DNA of 64,000 nucleotides from Paractinoplanes rishiriensis (GTDB lineage Bacteria; Actinomycetota; Actinomycetes; Mycobacteriales; Micromonosporaceae): assembly GCF_016862375.1 (NCBI RefSeq), contig NZ_BOMV01000064.1, positions 33,588 to 97,587 on the forward strand, given 5' to 3'. Positions within the stretch are counted from its first letter, which is position 1. Each line of letters begins with the position of its first letter. Below the pieces are notes generated by a model that saw only the letters and a program-made list of their open reading frames with translations, did no database searches and was not told where the DNA came from. This document shows positions 1 to 7,167 of this stretch, one piece after another. A program made the translations under genes and the position numbers.

Positions 1-358
1 GGCAGTCCGGCAACTTCACGCCGTCCTGGTCGCGGTATTCGACGGTCACGTGGTAGAGCAGCTGCTCGGTGGCGCCGGGCACCTCCTGGTCGCCGCGCAG
101 CACGCACGGCGGCAGGCTCTCCAGCAGGCCCTCGAGCTTCTCGTTGGCGGCGGCGCGCACCCGGGCCATCATCACGTCCATGCCGGTCTGCGCGGCGTTC
201 AGCGCGGTGTTGCGGGCGTCCAGGAACTTGGTCGCGTCGAACTGGCGGACCACGACCGGGGTCAGGGTGGCGGACATGGCCAGGCCGACCGTGACCACCA
301 TGAGCGCCATCGGCAGCGAGCCGCGCTCGTCCCGGCGCAGGCTGGTGAACCATTTCAT
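1..358 (-). CDS. PilX-like pilus assembly protein, C-terminus cut by window edge
   Basis: The visible part encodes about 119 residues from the N-terminus; the gene runs off base 1. It has a short basic head ending in DERGSLPMAL, then one hydrophobic segment (about residues 15-36) and a soluble part beginning with QFDATKFLDARNTALN. This is the layout of PilX/PulK-like minor components that follow prepilin genes: a single membrane helix followed by an Ala/Asn-rich helical region, without a clear GFxxxE prepilin motif. Its ATG overlaps the TGA of the upstream prepilin gene (ATGA at 358-355), so the two are translationally coupled in one operon. The family assignment is by layout and neighbours, not by a diagnostic motif. 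Confidence 0.6.
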   Translation of the reverse strand, partial: MKWFTSLRRDERGSLPMALMVVTVGLAMSATLTPVVVRQFDATKFLDARNTALNAAQTGMDVMMARVRAAANEKLEGLLESLPPCVLRGDQEVPGATEQLLYHVTVEYRDQDGVKLPDC

Positions 359-1008
359 GGGTTCGGCCTTCCCTGGCTGCAGTCGTTGAGGAGCGGTGTG
401 GCCCGGTTGTTGTTCTGGGCCGTGAACATGACGTCCATCGGCAGGGTGGTGGTGCCGACCGTGCCGTTGAACCGCATCCGGATCTGGGTGTGCTCGGGTT
501 CGAAGCCGGCGCCCATGCCGGGTACCGGGCCGGGGCTGGCCGAGGCGCGCACGTCGGGGTCGGCCGCGTACACCGTGAACGGCGCGGTCGACGGGATCGG
601 GCTGAGATTGCTGGCGATCGTGGTGGGCGTGCCGGGCGTGGTGCCGGGCAGGGTCCAGCTCGCCAGGGTCAGCCGGTAGTTGGGCCGCTGCGCGGTGCTC
701 CCCGGCAACGGCTCCAGCACCAGCTGGCGGCAGCCGGCGGTCAGGGCGTACTCCAGGTACCACTTGTCGTTGACCTGGCCGGGCTCGTTGACCCAGAACG
801 CGTACCGCAGCTCCTTGTCCAGCCGCTGGAAGCTGTTGCCGAGCTGGCTGCGTACGGCCGCACTGTTGTCGATCTTGTTGGTGGCCTGGTAGATCTGCAG
901 GAATGCGCCCGTGACCACGGCCATGACGACCGAGAAGATCGTCAGCGTGACCACGACCTCCATCAGCGTGAAGCCCTCGTCGTCGCGGGGGCGCCGGCCG
1001 GCCGTCAC
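355..1008 (-). CDS. Type IV prepilin / pseudopilin
   Basis: 217 aa. The N-terminus reads DDEGFTLMEVVVTLTIF: a prepilin peptidase site (G before FTLME, Glu at mature position 5) followed by the hydrophobic N-terminal helix of type IV pilins and pseudopilins. The remainder is a soluble domain with one Cys pair (GCRQL and NDCSQ). I chose the GTG at 1008 because it overlaps the TGA of the upstream gene as GTGA; the open frame extends far upstream, but that extension is only the antisense/out-of-frame shadow of the preceding gene. It sits second of three coupled genes and probably acts as a minor pilin or as part of a secretion pseudopilus at the cell envelope. Confidence 0.8.
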   Translation of the reverse strand: MTAGRRPRDDEGFTLMEVVVTLTIFSVVMAVVTGAFLQIYQATNKIDNSAAVRSQLGNSFQRLDKELRYAFWVNEPGQVNDKWYLEYALTAGCRQLVLEPLPGSTAQRPNYRLTLASWTLPGTTPGTPTTIASNLSPIPSTAPFTVYAADPDVRASASPGPVPGMGAGFEPEHTQIRMRFNGTVGTTTLPMDVMFTAQNNNRATPLLNDCSQGRPNP

Positions 1009-2702
1009 GTGATCGTCCAGAGGAAGGTGAGGTTGCTGGTCTGCGGCGGCAACAGGCTCACTGCCAGCACCGTGACCTTGTAGACCCCGGCCGTGGTCGG
1101 CGTGCCGCTGATGGAGCCGGTCAGCGGGTTGAAGGTCAGGCCCGGCGGCAGGCCGGTCGCGGTGATCGTGGGGCTGAGCCCGAGCAGCGCGCCGTTGGTC
1201 TGGAAGGTCGCGGTGGTCGGCGCGCCGCGGACGGAGGTGCGGTCGGCGGCGGTCAGCGCCGGCGAGGTGAAGATCAGCCCGGTGGTGTTGATCACGATGG
1301 CGAAGCTGGTCGAGGCGGTGCGGCCCAGGCCGTCGGTGACGGTCACGGTCGGCAGGTAGCGGCCCGAGATGGTGGCCAGGCCGGACATCGCGCCGGTACC
1401 CGCGTTGAGCACGATGCCGGCCGGCAGGCCGGTGGCCGAGTACGTGTAGGTCCCGTTGCCGCCGCTGGCGCTCGCAGTGGCCGAGAAGGCGGTGACCATG
1501 GTGACCGTCTGGTTGGCGATCGGCGCCAGCGTCAGGGCCGGGTACACGGTGTACGTGTAGGTCCGGCTGGCGGTGCTCACGGTGCTGACGCTCGGCGTCG
1601 GGTTCGCGTCGGTGGACGTGACGGTCACCGAGTACGTGCCCACGGTGGTGGCGGTGCCGGTGATCGCGCCGGTGTCGGCGTTCAGGTTCAGGCCCGGCGG
1701 CAGCCCGGTCGCGGTGTAGGTGAACGGCGACACGCCGCCGGTGGTGGTCAGCTGCTGGCTCACCGCCTCGCCGACCAGGCTGGCCGCGCTGGCGGGCGCG
1801 GTCAGCGCGGGCGGGTTGACCACCGTGAAGTACAGCGTCTCGGTGTCGCTGCGGCCCTGTTTGTCGCTGACCGTGACCTGGCTGGCCATGTTGGTGACGT
1901 TCCCGGTGGGCGTGCCGCTGATGATGCCGGTGGTGCCCGCGATGCTCAGGCCCGGCGGCAGCGGGGTGGCGGCCCAGGTGTTGGGCAGGGTGCCGCCGGT
2001 GGCCTTCAGCTCGTACGTGTTGGACACGCCGCGGTAGAAGGTCACCTCCCTGGTGGTGATCAGCGGCGCCGGCCGGTGGAAGTCGAAGGTCGGCTCGGGG
2101 TCGCGGGCCACCAGCGTCGAGGTGACGAACGAGCACTGGCAGTCCCGGCGGCCCGGCCAGGTCACCGCGACCACCACCCGGAAGAAGCGCAGCGTCTGCA
2201 GGACGTCCTTGGGCGGCGCCACGGTGGCCGGGTTGACGCAGTTGGTGGTGCCGGCGTCGGACCGGGTCACGTAGACCACGCAGCCGCCGACATAGATGGT
2301 CCGGCTGTAGGAGATGCCCTCGACGGTCACCGTCCGAGAGGTGGTCGGCAGGGGCGCCTCGTCACCCAGCGTTGAGGCCGCATCCTTGATCGTCTCGTCC
2401 CAGACCAGCTGGGTGTTGTTCAGGTAACCCGCCTTGATCGCCACCGGCGCGGCGTTCCACTGCGTGGTGCTCTTGTCCCGGCCCCGCTTGGCCAGCAGCG
2501 AGCTGCCCTTGAGCGCGCGGACCTGCTCGATCGCGGTGTTGGCGACGGCGACCGCGGCCTGCTGCGAGCGCTGGTCCGAGACACCCTGGAGGCTCCTGGT
2601 GAAGAAGGGGCCCATGGCCGCCATCGTGGTGGCGACCACGGCCAGCGCCATGATCGTCTCGATGAGGCTCATGCCCTCGTCCCCGCCGGCGTCCTTAACC
2701 AC
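1005..2702 (-). CDS. Prepilin with C-terminal He_PIG (putative Ig) repeats
   Basis: 565 aa. The start GTG at 2702 has a good ribosome site (GGGAGG six bases upstream). The N-terminus contains EGMSLIETIMALAVV, a prepilin cleavage motif with Glu5 and a hydrophobic helix. After a pilin-like region of about 190 residues with paired Cys (GGCVVY, TTNCVN, CQCSF), the rest is a tandem of Ig-like repeats. Four copies of the He_PIG signature are visible: PLPPGLSIAGTTGIISGTPT, GLPPGLNLNADTGAITGTAT, GLPAGIVLNAGTGAMSGLAT and GLPPGLTFNPLTGSISGTPT. He_PIG modules occur in adhesins and carbohydrate-active proteins, so the protein could present an adhesive stalk on a pilus tip; that role is inference. The gene is the first visible gene of the pilin operon and its stop overlaps the next start. 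Confidence 0.82.
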   Translation of the reverse strand: MVKDAGGDEGMSLIETIMALAVVATTMAAMGPFFTRSLQGVSDQRSQQAAVAVANTAIEQVRALKGSSLLAKRGRDKSTTQWNAAPVAIKAGYLNNTQLVWDETIKDAASTLGDEAPLPTTSRTVTVEGISYSRTIYVGGCVVYVTRSDAGTTNCVNPATVAPPKDVLQTLRFFRVVVAVTWPGRRDCQCSFVTSTLVARDPEPTFDFHRPAPLITTREVTFYRGVSNTYELKATGGTLPNTWAATPLPPGLSIAGTTGIISGTPTGNVTNMASQVTVSDKQGRSDTETLYFTVVNPPALTAPASAASLVGEAVSQQLTTTGGVSPFTYTATGLPPGLNLNADTGAITGTATTVGTYSVTVTSTDANPTPSVSTVSTASRTYTYTVYPALTLAPIANQTVTMVTAFSATASASGGNGTYTYSATGLPAGIVLNAGTGAMSGLATISGRYLPTVTVTDGLGRTASTSFAIVINTTGLIFTSPALTAADRTSVRGAPTTATFQTNGALLGLSPTITATGLPPGLTFNPLTGSISGTPTTAGVYKVTVLAVSLLPPQTSNLTFLWTIT

Positions 2703-2776
2703 CCAGCGCCTCCCGACCTGAAGATCCACCTGCTGGTCAGATCGGCACCGCCCGGGGGGATTTGAGAACTTCGGGT

Positions 2777-4657
2777 TCAGTCCCGTCGCCGGGCGGTTGC
2801 ATCGGCCTTGGACCGGTACATCGCGGCGTCCGCCTCGCGCAGCAGGTGGTCCGGGTCGGCGGTGCCCTCGCCGGAGACCGCGACGCCGATGCTCAGGCCC
2901 ACCGAGACGCGCCGGCCGTCGAGGACGAACGGCGAGGTCAGCGCGGCCGTGACGCTGTCGCAGACGGCCCGCTCGCCGCCCGGCGCCAGCACCCCGTCGA
3001 TCAGGATGACGAACTCGTCGCCGCCGAGCCGGGCCACCGTGTCGGTCCGGCGCAGCAGCCCGGTGAGCCGCCGGGCCACCTCGACCAGCAACTGGTCGCC
3101 GGCGGCGTGCCCGAGCCTGTCGTTGACCGCTTTGAAGCCGTCCAGGTCGAGCAGCAGCACCGCGTACCGGTAGCCGGGCTGCCGGACCGCCCGCATGCCG
3201 GCCTGCTCCAGCCGGTCCTCCAGCAGCACCCGGTTGGGCAGCCCGGTGAGGTGGTCGTGCAGGGCCGCGTTGCGCAGGCTCTCCTCCTGCTCGCGCAGCG
3301 CCGTCATCATCACGTCGTAGTCGAGGGCCGCGGCCAGCAGCGCGCCGGAGTGGTTCATCATCTCCCGGCCGGGCGGGGTGGTGGACTGGATCGGTCCCAC
3401 CGCGGCCAGCACGCCCCAGTCCCGGTGGCGGCTGCGCACCGGCACCAGGAACACGATGTCGCCGGCCGGGCCGTCGGCGCGGGCGAACAGCTGCTCCGGC
3501 GGGAACTCGCTGACCGGCAGCGGGGCCGGGACCGGCGGCGGGGCCGGGACCGGCGGCGGCAGCGGGGCGTCGAGCCGGAATCCGCCGGCGAGGTCCAGCT
3601 TCGCGTCCGGCTCGTCGTCCTGCCACAGGCCCAGGCAGCCGGCCACCGCCGGGGTGCGGCCCAGCCAGTGCAGCGCGCGCGGATCGCCGTCGTGCGTGCC
3701 GAGCAGCCCGATGCTCAGCTCGTACTGGATGTTGAGGGTGCCCTGGAGCAGCTGCACCTGGCCGAACAGCGTCCGGGCCTGCGGCTCGGAGACCGGCAGC
3801 CCCGCGCCGGGGCAGCCGCAGGAGTCGCGCCGCACGAACGCGGTCGGCACCTTGCGCAGCCGGGCCCGGTCGTCGGGTGCGGCCACCAGGCCGTACGCGG
3901 CGGCGCCCAGCTCATCCAGCGGCTGCCGCACGGTGGACAGGCTGGGGATCAGGAAGGTGGCGTCCGGGATGTCGTCGAAGCCGACCACCGCGAGGTCGTC
4001 CGGCAGCCGGTGGCCGGCCGCGGTCAGGTGCTCGATCAGGCCGAGGGCGTTGCGGTCGGTGCCGATCACGACCGCGGTCGCCGGCATCCCGGCCCGCAGC
4101 AGTTCGGCGGCCACCCCGGCGCCGCCGGTCTCGTGGTTGTCGGCCGCGTTGAACAGCAGGTCCGGTGGCGGTGCGAGACCGTGCGAGAGCATCCCCTCGC
4201 GGTAGCCCTGGTGGCGTTCCTGGAGGTCGTAGTGGGCCAGGTGACCGGCGAACGCGATCCGGCTGTGGCCGTGACCGATCAGGTGCGCGACCGCCTCGCG
4301 GACCCCGGTGCGGTTGTCGGCCAGCACCGCCGAGCAGCCCGCGGTGGTGGCGTCCTGGGCCACGAACGCCACCGGCAGGCCGGCGGCGCGGGCCATGGTC
4401 GCGTACGAGATGTCGACCGCACCCGGCAACACGACGAGCCCGGCCAGGTGCCGCCAGGCCACCGGGCGGCGGAAGTCCGGCACGCCGGCCCGGTCGGCAC
4501 TGTACGAGCCCGGGTCGAGCGTCTGGATCCCGATGATCCGGTCGCCGCCGGCTACCGCGGCCGCGTTGATCCCCGCGATGATCGCGCCGTAGTAGTCGCC
4601 GCCCACGAAGGGCGCCAGAACCCCGAAGGTGCGACCGGTCACTCCGCCATCGTCCAC
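2777..4657 (-). CDS. LacI-type sugar-binding domain fused to diguanylate cyclase (GGDEF)
   Basis: 626 aa, no signal peptide. Residues about 8-285 form a periplasmic-binding-protein fold of the LacI/GalR effector type (FGVLAPFVGGDYYGAIIAGI, VGFDDIPDATFLIPSLSTVRQ) but the helix-turn-helix that normally precedes it is absent. A middle region (about 290-450, with a Pro-rich PPPVPAPPPVPAPLPV stretch) looks like a divergent sensory domain. A coiled linker leads to a GGDEF domain with HDHLTGLPNR, an intact GGDEF at 545-549 and an RRTD inhibitory I-site five residues upstream. The protein should be a cytoplasmic enzyme making c-di-GMP from GTP under control of a small ligand, plausibly a sugar. It starts at GTG 4657; the GTG at codon 6 is an alternative. 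Confidence 0.85.
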   Translation of the reverse strand: MDDGGVTGRTFGVLAPFVGGDYYGAIIAGINAAAVAGGDRIIGIQTLDPGSYSADRAGVPDFRRPVAWRHLAGLVVLPGAVDISYATMARAAGLPVAFVAQDATTAGCSAVLADNRTGVREAVAHLIGHGHSRIAFAGHLAHYDLQERHQGYREGMLSHGLAPPPDLLFNAADNHETGGAGVAAELLRAGMPATAVVIGTDRNALGLIEHLTAAGHRLPDDLAVVGFDDIPDATFLIPSLSTVRQPLDELGAAAYGLVAAPDDRARLRKVPTAFVRRDSCGCPGAGLPVSEPQARTLFGQVQLLQGTLNIQYELSIGLLGTHDGDPRALHWLGRTPAVAGCLGLWQDDEPDAKLDLAGGFRLDAPLPPPVPAPPPVPAPLPVSEFPPEQLFARADGPAGDIVFLVPVRSRHRDWGVLAAVGPIQSTTPPGREMMNHSGALLAAALDYDVMMTALREQEESLRNAALHDHLTGLPNRVLLEDRLEQAGMRAVRQPGYRYAVLLLDLDGFKAVNDRLGHAAGDQLLVEVARRLTGLLRRTDTVARLGGDEFVILIDGVLAPGGERAVCDSVTAALTSPFVLDGRRVSVGLSIGVAVSGEGTADPDHLLREADAAMYRSKADATARRRD

Positions 4658-4718
4658 CGGATCGGGAGCCGGGACGGCCGGAACCGGGCATCGCGCCGCG
4701 ATCGGGCAGAATCACCGC

Positions 4719-5321
4719 GTGACACGAGCACAGGGTGATGCCGCACCGCCGGACACGTCGGTGTCCCTCGACTATTTCACCGGTCTGTACCTGGCCAAGG
4801 ACGATCCGTGGGATCTCGCCACGAAGTGGCACGACCAGCGCAAGTACGCGGTCACCATGGCCAGCCTGCCGAGGCCGCGCTACCGGCGCTGTTACGAGCC
4901 GGGCTGCTCGGTGGGTCTGCTGACCCGGCAGCTGGCCGTGCGCTGCGACGAGGTCCTGGCCGTCGACTGCGTGCCCGAGGCGGTGCGCACCGCGGCCGAG
5001 TACCTCGCCGACCTCCCGAACGTGCGGGTGGCAGAGGCGATGCTGCCGGCGAGCCTGCCGGACGGCACGTTCGACCTGATCGTGATCGGTGACCTCCTCT
5101 ACTACCTGTCCGCGGACGACCTCACCGCGCTGCTCGGCGGGCTGGTGGACCGCCTCGAGCCGGGGGGCGAGATCGTCGCGGTGCACTTCCGCGACCGGGC
5201 CGTCGGCGGCAACTACGACGGCTTCAACGTGCACGGCGCGCTGGCCGGGGTGGGCGGGCTCGAGCCGGTGGTGCGGCACGAGGACGACTGGTTCGTGCTG
5301 GACGTGCTGAGACGGGCCTGA
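4719..5321 (+). CDS. NodS-like SAM-dependent methyltransferase
   Basis: 200 aa from the GTG at 4719. The order YFTGLYLAKDDPW, then the SAM-binding loop YEPGCSVGLLTRQL, an acidic strand end VLAVDCV, and DLIVIGDLLYYLS is the pattern of the NodS/class I methyltransferase family (the NodS family N-methylates chitooligosaccharides in rhizobia; in actinobacteria the substrate is unknown). The frame is open 30 codons further upstream, but those codons overlap the divergent GGDEF gene and look random. It is transcribed divergently from the GGDEF gene with only about 60 bases between the chosen starts. Substrate cannot be read from the sequence. Confidence 0.8.
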   Translation: MTRAQGDAAPPDTSVSLDYFTGLYLAKDDPWDLATKWHDQRKYAVTMASLPRPRYRRCYEPGCSVGLLTRQLAVRCDEVLAVDCVPEAVRTAAEYLADLPNVRVAEAMLPASLPDGTFDLIVIGDLLYYLSADDLTALLGGLVDRLEPGGEIVAVHFRDRAVGGNYDGFNVHGALAGVGGLEPVVRHEDDWFVLDVLRRA

Positions 5322-5488
5322 GCCCGAAGTTGCAGCGGTCGCCATCTTTAACTCTGCGTACCGGACCGGCTACCGTGGCCGTTGCGCGTTGAACTGGGCG
5401 ATCGCGCCGTTGCATGCACTGACAGTGAGATAACTCCGGTCGGGGGAGTCGGTGGCGCCGACCCGGCCGGTGCCGTCAAGGTGGGACA

Positions 5489-6451
5489 ATGCATTACCTG
5501 ACCCACGCGACGAGTGATGCCGACGAGGCACGAGCAGTGATCGGCAAGTACTTCTACGCCGGCGAGATCGACCTGCTGTCGCCGCGGCCGGGCTGGCAGG
5601 CCCGGTTCGACATCACCCCGCCCGGGCCGGTGACCATCGGCGACCTGGGCTTCGGCACCGACGTGCGGATGACGTTCGGCGAACTCGGCGCGTACCACGT
5701 CGACGTGCCGCTCGGCGGCAGCATGGTGTGGCATCAGGGCAGAGCCGAACCGCGCCGGGCCACCCCCGCCGTGGCCGCAGTCTTCCAGCCGGTCGGCGAC
5801 ACCGTCCTCGACCACTGGCACGGCGGCTGCCGCATCCTGGCGGTCAAGTTCGACCGGGTCGCGCTGGAGAACACCCTGGCCGGGCTGCTCGACGCGCCGG
5901 TGACCGGGCCGATCCGGTTCGGCACCGACCTCGACCTCACCGCGGGCGCCGGGACCGGCTGGCGCAGCCTGCTCGCCGTGGTGTCCGAGGACGCCGGCCA
6001 GCCCGAGGGCCTGCTGCGGCACCCGGTGGTCGGCACCCGGCTCCAGGAGAGCCTGATGGCCGGCCTGCTGCTGGCGACGGATCACCAGTACCGCGAGCAA
6101 CTGGCCCGGCAGCGGGCCGCGCCCGCCGCACCGGGTTCGGTGCGGCGGGCGGTCGAGGCGATGCGCGCCGACCCGGCCCAGCCGTACACGGTCGGCAGTC
6201 TCGCCGAGATCGCCGGCGTCGGCGCGCGCTCGCTGCAACTCAGCTTTCAGCGGTTCGTGGGCACGCCGCCGATGAGTTACCTGCGGCAGTTGCGCCTCGC
6301 GTGTGCCCACGACGACCTGCGGCGCTGCGAGCCGGGTACCGTCACGGTGTCCGAGATCGCCTACCGCAACGGCTTTCCGCACCTGGGGCGTTTCGCCGCC
6401 GTCTACCGCGACCGGTACGGCGTCTCCCCGCGCGACACATTGCGCGAGTGA
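5489..6451 (+). CDS. AraC-family transcriptional regulator
   Basis: 320 aa. The N-terminal half resembles the AraC_binding_2 sensor domain (YFYAGEIDLLSPRPGW, FGTDVRMTFGELGAYHVDVPL). The C-terminal 100 residues are the two helix-turn-helix module of AraC/XylS proteins: GSLAEIAGVGARSLQLSFQR, then TVSEIAYRNGFPHLGRFAAV and YRDRYGVSPRDTL. It should bind DNA as a transcription activator. ATG 5489 follows GGTGGGACA. Nothing nearby identifies its target; the upstream 167 bases to the methyltransferase gene contain no other gene. Confidence 0.88.
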   Translation: MHYLTHATSDADEARAVIGKYFYAGEIDLLSPRPGWQARFDITPPGPVTIGDLGFGTDVRMTFGELGAYHVDVPLGGSMVWHQGRAEPRRATPAVAAVFQPVGDTVLDHWHGGCRILAVKFDRVALENTLAGLLDAPVTGPIRFGTDLDLTAGAGTGWRSLLAVVSEDAGQPEGLLRHPVVGTRLQESLMAGLLLATDHQYREQLARQRAAPAAPGSVRRAVEAMRADPAQPYTVGSLAEIAGVGARSLQLSFQRFVGTPPMSYLRQLRLACAHDDLRRCEPGTVTVSEIAYRNGFPHLGRFAAVYRDRYGVSPRDTLRE

Positions 6452-6461
6452 CGCCGCCGGC

Positions 6462-6923
6462 TCAGGACTGGCTCACGGCGGACTGGGCCAGGGCGGGCTG
6501 ATCCACCGCGGTGCCCTTGGCGATCTCGATGCGGCGCGGCTTGACCGACTCGGCGACCGGGATGCTGAGGGTCAGCACGCCCTCCTCCCAGGTGGCCGCG
6601 ATGTTGTCGAGGTCGAGACCGTCGCCCAGGGTGATCCGGCGCTCGAACGTGCCGGTCGGCCGTTCCCGGCGGACCCACTGCACGTCGTCGTCGGTGCGCG
6701 CGGACCGTTCGGCGCGGATCGTCAGCACCCGCCGGTCGACGTCCACCTGAACCGAGCCGGGGTCGGCCCCGGCCAGGTCGCAGTGCAGCACGAAGTGGTC
6801 ACCGGACCGGTACAGGTCCATCGGCATCGCCATGGTGGCGCCGCCGGAAACCGCGGTTCCGATGCCGGACAGCTGCCCGGCGAGACGGTCGAACTCGCGG
6901 AAAGGATCGAAAGTCAGCACCAC
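6462..6923 (-). CDS. Hsp20/alpha-crystallin small heat-shock protein
   Basis: 153 aa. It begins MVLTFDPFREFDRL, typical of actinobacterial Hsp18/Hsp20, then has the alpha-crystallin domain (DLYRSGDHFVLHCDLAGADP, VDVDRRVLTIRAER, TFERRITLGDGLDLDN, EEGVLTLSIPVAESVKP) and a C-terminal I-x-I motif (RRIEIAKG) used for oligomer assembly. It is an ATP-independent holdase for unfolded proteins in the cytoplasm. The GTG at 6923 lies five bases after AGGAGG; the frame reaches 6947 but without a ribosome site. A CIRCE operator lies 136 bases upstream, so HrcA repression and heat induction are expected. Confidence 0.92.
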   Translation of the reverse strand: MVLTFDPFREFDRLAGQLSGIGTAVSGGATMAMPMDLYRSGDHFVLHCDLAGADPGSVQVDVDRRVLTIRAERSARTDDDVQWVRRERPTGTFERRITLGDGLDLDNIAATWEEGVLTLSIPVAESVKPRRIEIAKGTAVDQPALAQSAVSQS

Positions 6924-7058
6924 GAACACCTCCTCGAAAGCGTCCACCGGCCGGTCCGGCGGACACGTGGCGCTCGGCTAAAGATCGGTTCTGCCGAGGG
7001 CGCTGCGTGGTCTCCCGAGGTGCATCACCCTGAGTGACCAGCAGCGACAAGATATTTT

Positions 7059-7085
7059 TTAGCACTCCTGGCGGGGGAGTGCCAA
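7059..7085. promoter_or_regulatory. CIRCE element (HrcA operator)
   Basis: TTAGCACTC-N9-GAGTGCCAA matches the CIRCE consensus TTAGCACTC-N9-GAGTGCTAA at 17 of 18 arm positions. Read on the minus strand, the arm TTGGCACTC doubles as a -35 (TTGGCA) and is followed by a TAAAAAAT stretch usable as -10, so it fits a promoter of the Hsp20 gene. The divergent GGDEF-EAL gene starts 83 bases away on the other side and could be affected too. Confidence 0.88.
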
Positions 7086-7167
7086 GCCGATTTCAAGATT
7101 TTTTGGGAAGTGGGCAACGTGATCCACACCTCCCTTCAGCCGGGCCGCCGCATGCCGATATGACGAC

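Noticed and set aside
1009..2136. N-terminal extension of the 355-1008 prepilin
   Set aside because: The extension lies entirely over the upstream prepilin in another frame, and the GTGA overlap gives a natural start that places the prepilin motif near the N-terminus.
2762..4738. A 658-codon plus-strand frame over the GGDEF fusion gene
   Set aside because: It is antisense to a gene with clear domains on the other strand; its composition is His/Arg/Gln-rich without motifs.
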